Source of the DNA: UBA668 sp038234785
GTDB lineage: Bacteria; Actinomycetota; Acidimicrobiia; Acidimicrobiales; Ilumatobacteraceae
DNA: 42,369 bases
NCBI GenBank assembly: GCA_038234785.1
Contig: JBBQTC010000033.1
Location: forward strand, 1 to 42,369
Direction: 5' to 3'
Both the position numbers and the translations under genes were made by a program. The stretch's first letter is position 1; each line of letters starts with the position of its first letter. Below, piece by piece: positions 40,904 through 42,369 of this stretch. A model generated the notes under the pieces. That model ran no database searches. It had not been told where the DNA came from and was given only the letters and a program-made list of their open reading frames with translations.

Positions 40904-41353
40904 ATGCAGATCTGGCGGCTCGTGGCGGCCAGGCATGCCGCCGGGGCAATGAGTGGTGAGGGAGCAGCCCGTTACGGCGGCCGGTGGAACCCACTGGGCC
41001 GGCGGATGGTCTACACGGCCGACTCGCTCGCGTTGGCCACGCTCGAGATGTCGGTGCACCTCACCGGCGGCCGGGTGAAGTACACCGCAATGCAGTTCGA
41101 GGTCACCGACGAGTTCGTCGACGTGCTCGACCCATCGACCCTGAAACGGGCGTGGGCCACCGACACACGGTCGACCGAGCGAGTCGGGGAGGCATGGGCG
41201 GTGTCGGGGCGCTCGCTCGCCCTTGCCGTGCCCAGCGCGCTGGTCGATGCGCGCAGCGGCGAGCGCAACGTGCTGCTCAATCCGGTGCATGCGTCCGCTG
41301 CGTCACTGGTCGAGATCCAACGCTTCGACGTGGTGCTCGACGAGCGCCTGTGA
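40904..41353 (+). CDS. RES-domain toxin (NAD-depleting, MbcT-like)
   Basis: A 149-residue RES-domain protein. The fold resembles ADP-ribosylating toxins, and characterised members break down NAD+ to arrest growth. The conserved Arg (WRLVAARHAAG), the block RYGGRWNPLGRRMVYTADS and the Glu in ALATLEMSVHL are in the expected places. GERNVLLNPVH near the C-terminus carries the Asn/Pro/His block of the family. The ATG is two bases after the antitoxin stop. The gene appears intact, with the ligA stop four bases beyond. Confidence 0.9.
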   Translation: MQIWRLVAARHAAGAMSGEGAARYGGRWNPLGRRMVYTADSLALATLEMSVHLTGGRVKYTAMQFEVTDEFVDVLDPSTLKRAWATDTRSTERVGEAWAVSGRSLALAVPSALVDARSGERNVLLNPVHASAASLVEIQRFDVVLDERL

Positions 41354-41356
41354 TCG

Positions 41357-42369
41357 CTACGCCGGCGGCAGTTCTCCCGTGTCGAGCAGGTACTGGAATC
41401 CGGATTCGTCGAGCACCGGTACGCCGAGCGACTCGGCCTTGGTGAGCTTGCTGGCGCCCGGGTCGGCTCCTGTCACGACTGCGAAGGTCTTCGCGCTGAC
41501 ACTCCCGGGGCTCTTCCCGCCACGATCCTTGATCGCCGCCTCCGCCTCCTCGCGGCTGAACCCCTCCAGCGACCCCGTCACCACGACCGCCTTGCCGGCC
41601 AGCACCGGAGGCAGCACGCTGACATCGACCCGCCCGAACTCGACGCCGGCGGACCTCAGCTTCTCCACCATCGCCCGGTTGGGTTCTCTGGCGAACCAAC
41701 GAACGATCGAGCCGGCGATCGTGGGGCCGACGCCGTCGGTCGTCGCCAGCTCCACCTCGGAAGCAGTCATGATCGCGTCGAGCGTGCCGAATCGACGAGC
41801 CAACCCCTCGCTCGCCGACGGACCGAGTCCCTTCGCCCCCAACGCGGTGAGCACTCGCGGCAACGGCCGAGACTTCGAGCCCTCGATCGCCGCAAGCAGG
41901 TTGTCAGCCTTGGTCGAGCCCCACTTGTCGAGGCTCATCAATTGTTCCCGGGTCAGCGAGTAGACGTCCGCAGGGTCCGTCACGAGCCCGGCCTCGCTGA
42001 GCTGCATCACGGTCTGGTCCCCGAGTCCCTCGATGTCCATCGCTCCGCGGGACCCGAAGTAGATGATCCGCTGGTCGCGCTGGAACGGGCACTCCGGCTC
42101 GACGCAGCGCGTGTCCGCCTCGCCCTCGGGTCGGACGAGTTCGGTCTTGAGCGGGCACGGACAGAGCTTGGGGAACTGCCACGGTTGCGCGTCCGGCGGC
42201 CGCAGGGCGAGCACCGGACCGACCACTTCGGGGATGACGTCGCCGGCCTTGCGGACGACGACGGTGTCGCCCGGACGTACGTCCTTCAGTCGGACCTGGT
42301 CCTCGTTGTGCAGCGTCGACAGCCCGACGGTGGAACCCCCGACGAAGACCGGACGCAGCACGGCGAACG
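41357..42369 (-). CDS. ligA: NAD-dependent DNA ligase, C-terminal part (5' end outside window)
   Basis: The open frame runs off the right edge and covers about 337 C-terminal residues. In order: the end of the adenylation/OB region (STVGLSTLHNEDQVRLKDVR then PGDTVVVRKAGDVIPEVVGP), a zinc finger with atypical first pair (CPCPLKTELV ... CVEPECPF), helix-hairpin-helix repeats (FGSRGAMDIEGLGDQ onward) and a BRCT domain (AGKAVVVTGSLEGFSREEAE). It seals nicks in replication and repair. The final residues are LLDTGELPPA. Nothing suggests disruption. Confidence 0.95.
   Translation of the reverse strand, partial: FAVLRPVFVGGSTVGLSTLHNEDQVRLKDVRPGDTVVVRKAGDVIPEVVGPVLALRPPDAQPWQFPKLCPCPLKTELVRPEGEADTRCVEPECPFQRDQRIIYFGSRGAMDIEGLGDQTVMQLSEAGLVTDPADVYSLTREQLMSLDKWGSTKADNLLAAIEGSKSRPLPRVLTALGAKGLGPSASEGLARRFGTLDAIMTASEVELATTDGVGPTIAGSIVRWFAREPNRAMVEKLRSAGVEFGRVDVSVLPPVLAGKAVVVTGSLEGFSREEAEAAIKDRGGKSPGSVSAKTFAVVTGADPGASKLTKAESLGVPVLDESGFQYLLDTGELPPA

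Noticed and set aside
1..42369. tRNA or rRNA genes
   Set aside because: No cloverleaf with a GGTTCRANYC T-arm and no rRNA core sequence was recognised by eye on either strand. A covariance search could still find one.

Overview
The window is a 42.4-kb piece of a high-GC actinobacterial chromosome. Coding sense, GTG starts, GTGA/ATGA start-stop overlaps, a PASTA-type Ser/Thr kinase, an MbcA/RES-type toxin-antitoxin pair and TTGAC / TAnnnT promoters support this. The mix of genes is reminiscent of Acidimicrobiia (Ilumatobacter-like), but that assignment is inference. Most of the window is ordinary core metabolism. Mobile DNA is limited to the C-terminal end of an IS30-type transposase at the left edge.

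Layout. 1-129: end of an IS30-like transposase. 242-3547 (minus): cimA, an uncharacterised gene and an acyl-CoA dehydrogenase, preceded by a transcription attenuator whose leader peptide contains four consecutive Ile codons. 3700-4690: a 1-kb gene-free, repeat-rich stretch with a strong promoter, a possible structured RNA, hairpins and a TCGAG microsatellite. 4694-10415: a small membrane protein, then ilvE, leuB and a bifunctional PutA on the minus strand. 10467-14032 (plus): PAS/AraC regulator, greA, alpha/beta hydrolase and ABC1/UbiB kinase. 14033-15602: an FKBP remnant, an unknown gene and an IclR regulator. 15637-18434 (plus): leuC, leuD and a GNAT protein. 18577-19854 (minus): DEAD-box helicase. 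19961-32535 (plus): acyl-CoA synthetase, a 48-aa ORF, homospermidine synthase, cysD-cysN-cysC, a leucine attenuator and leuA, a sunset-domain protein, a ferredoxin, two Pro/Thr-rich surface proteins, an ApbE-type flavinyltransferase, a ferric-reductase-like membrane protein and pyrF. 32540-39353: serA, SCP2-like protein, MFS exporter, SDR and a PASTA kinase with degenerate catalytic motifs. 39427-42369: a membrane-anchored protein, DoxX, an Xre/RES toxin-antitoxin pair and the 3' part of ligA.

How the genes work together. Six enzymes of branched-chain amino acid synthesis (CimA, LeuA, LeuB, LeuC, LeuD, IlvE) are spread over four loci on both strands. Each entry point appears to have its own control: Ile-codon attenuation for cimA, Leu-codon attenuation for leuA, and a divergent IclR (NdgR/LtbR-like) regulator for leuCD. 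CysD, CysN and CysC activate sulfate to PAPS. PutA degrades proline, probably under the divergent PAS/AraC regulator. The most unusual cluster is 28559-31703, where two stalk-like proteins, each ending in a pair of cysteines, are translationally coupled to a flavinyltransferase and a heme-type membrane reductase. It looks like an extracytoplasmic redox module without a recognisable flavin acceptor.
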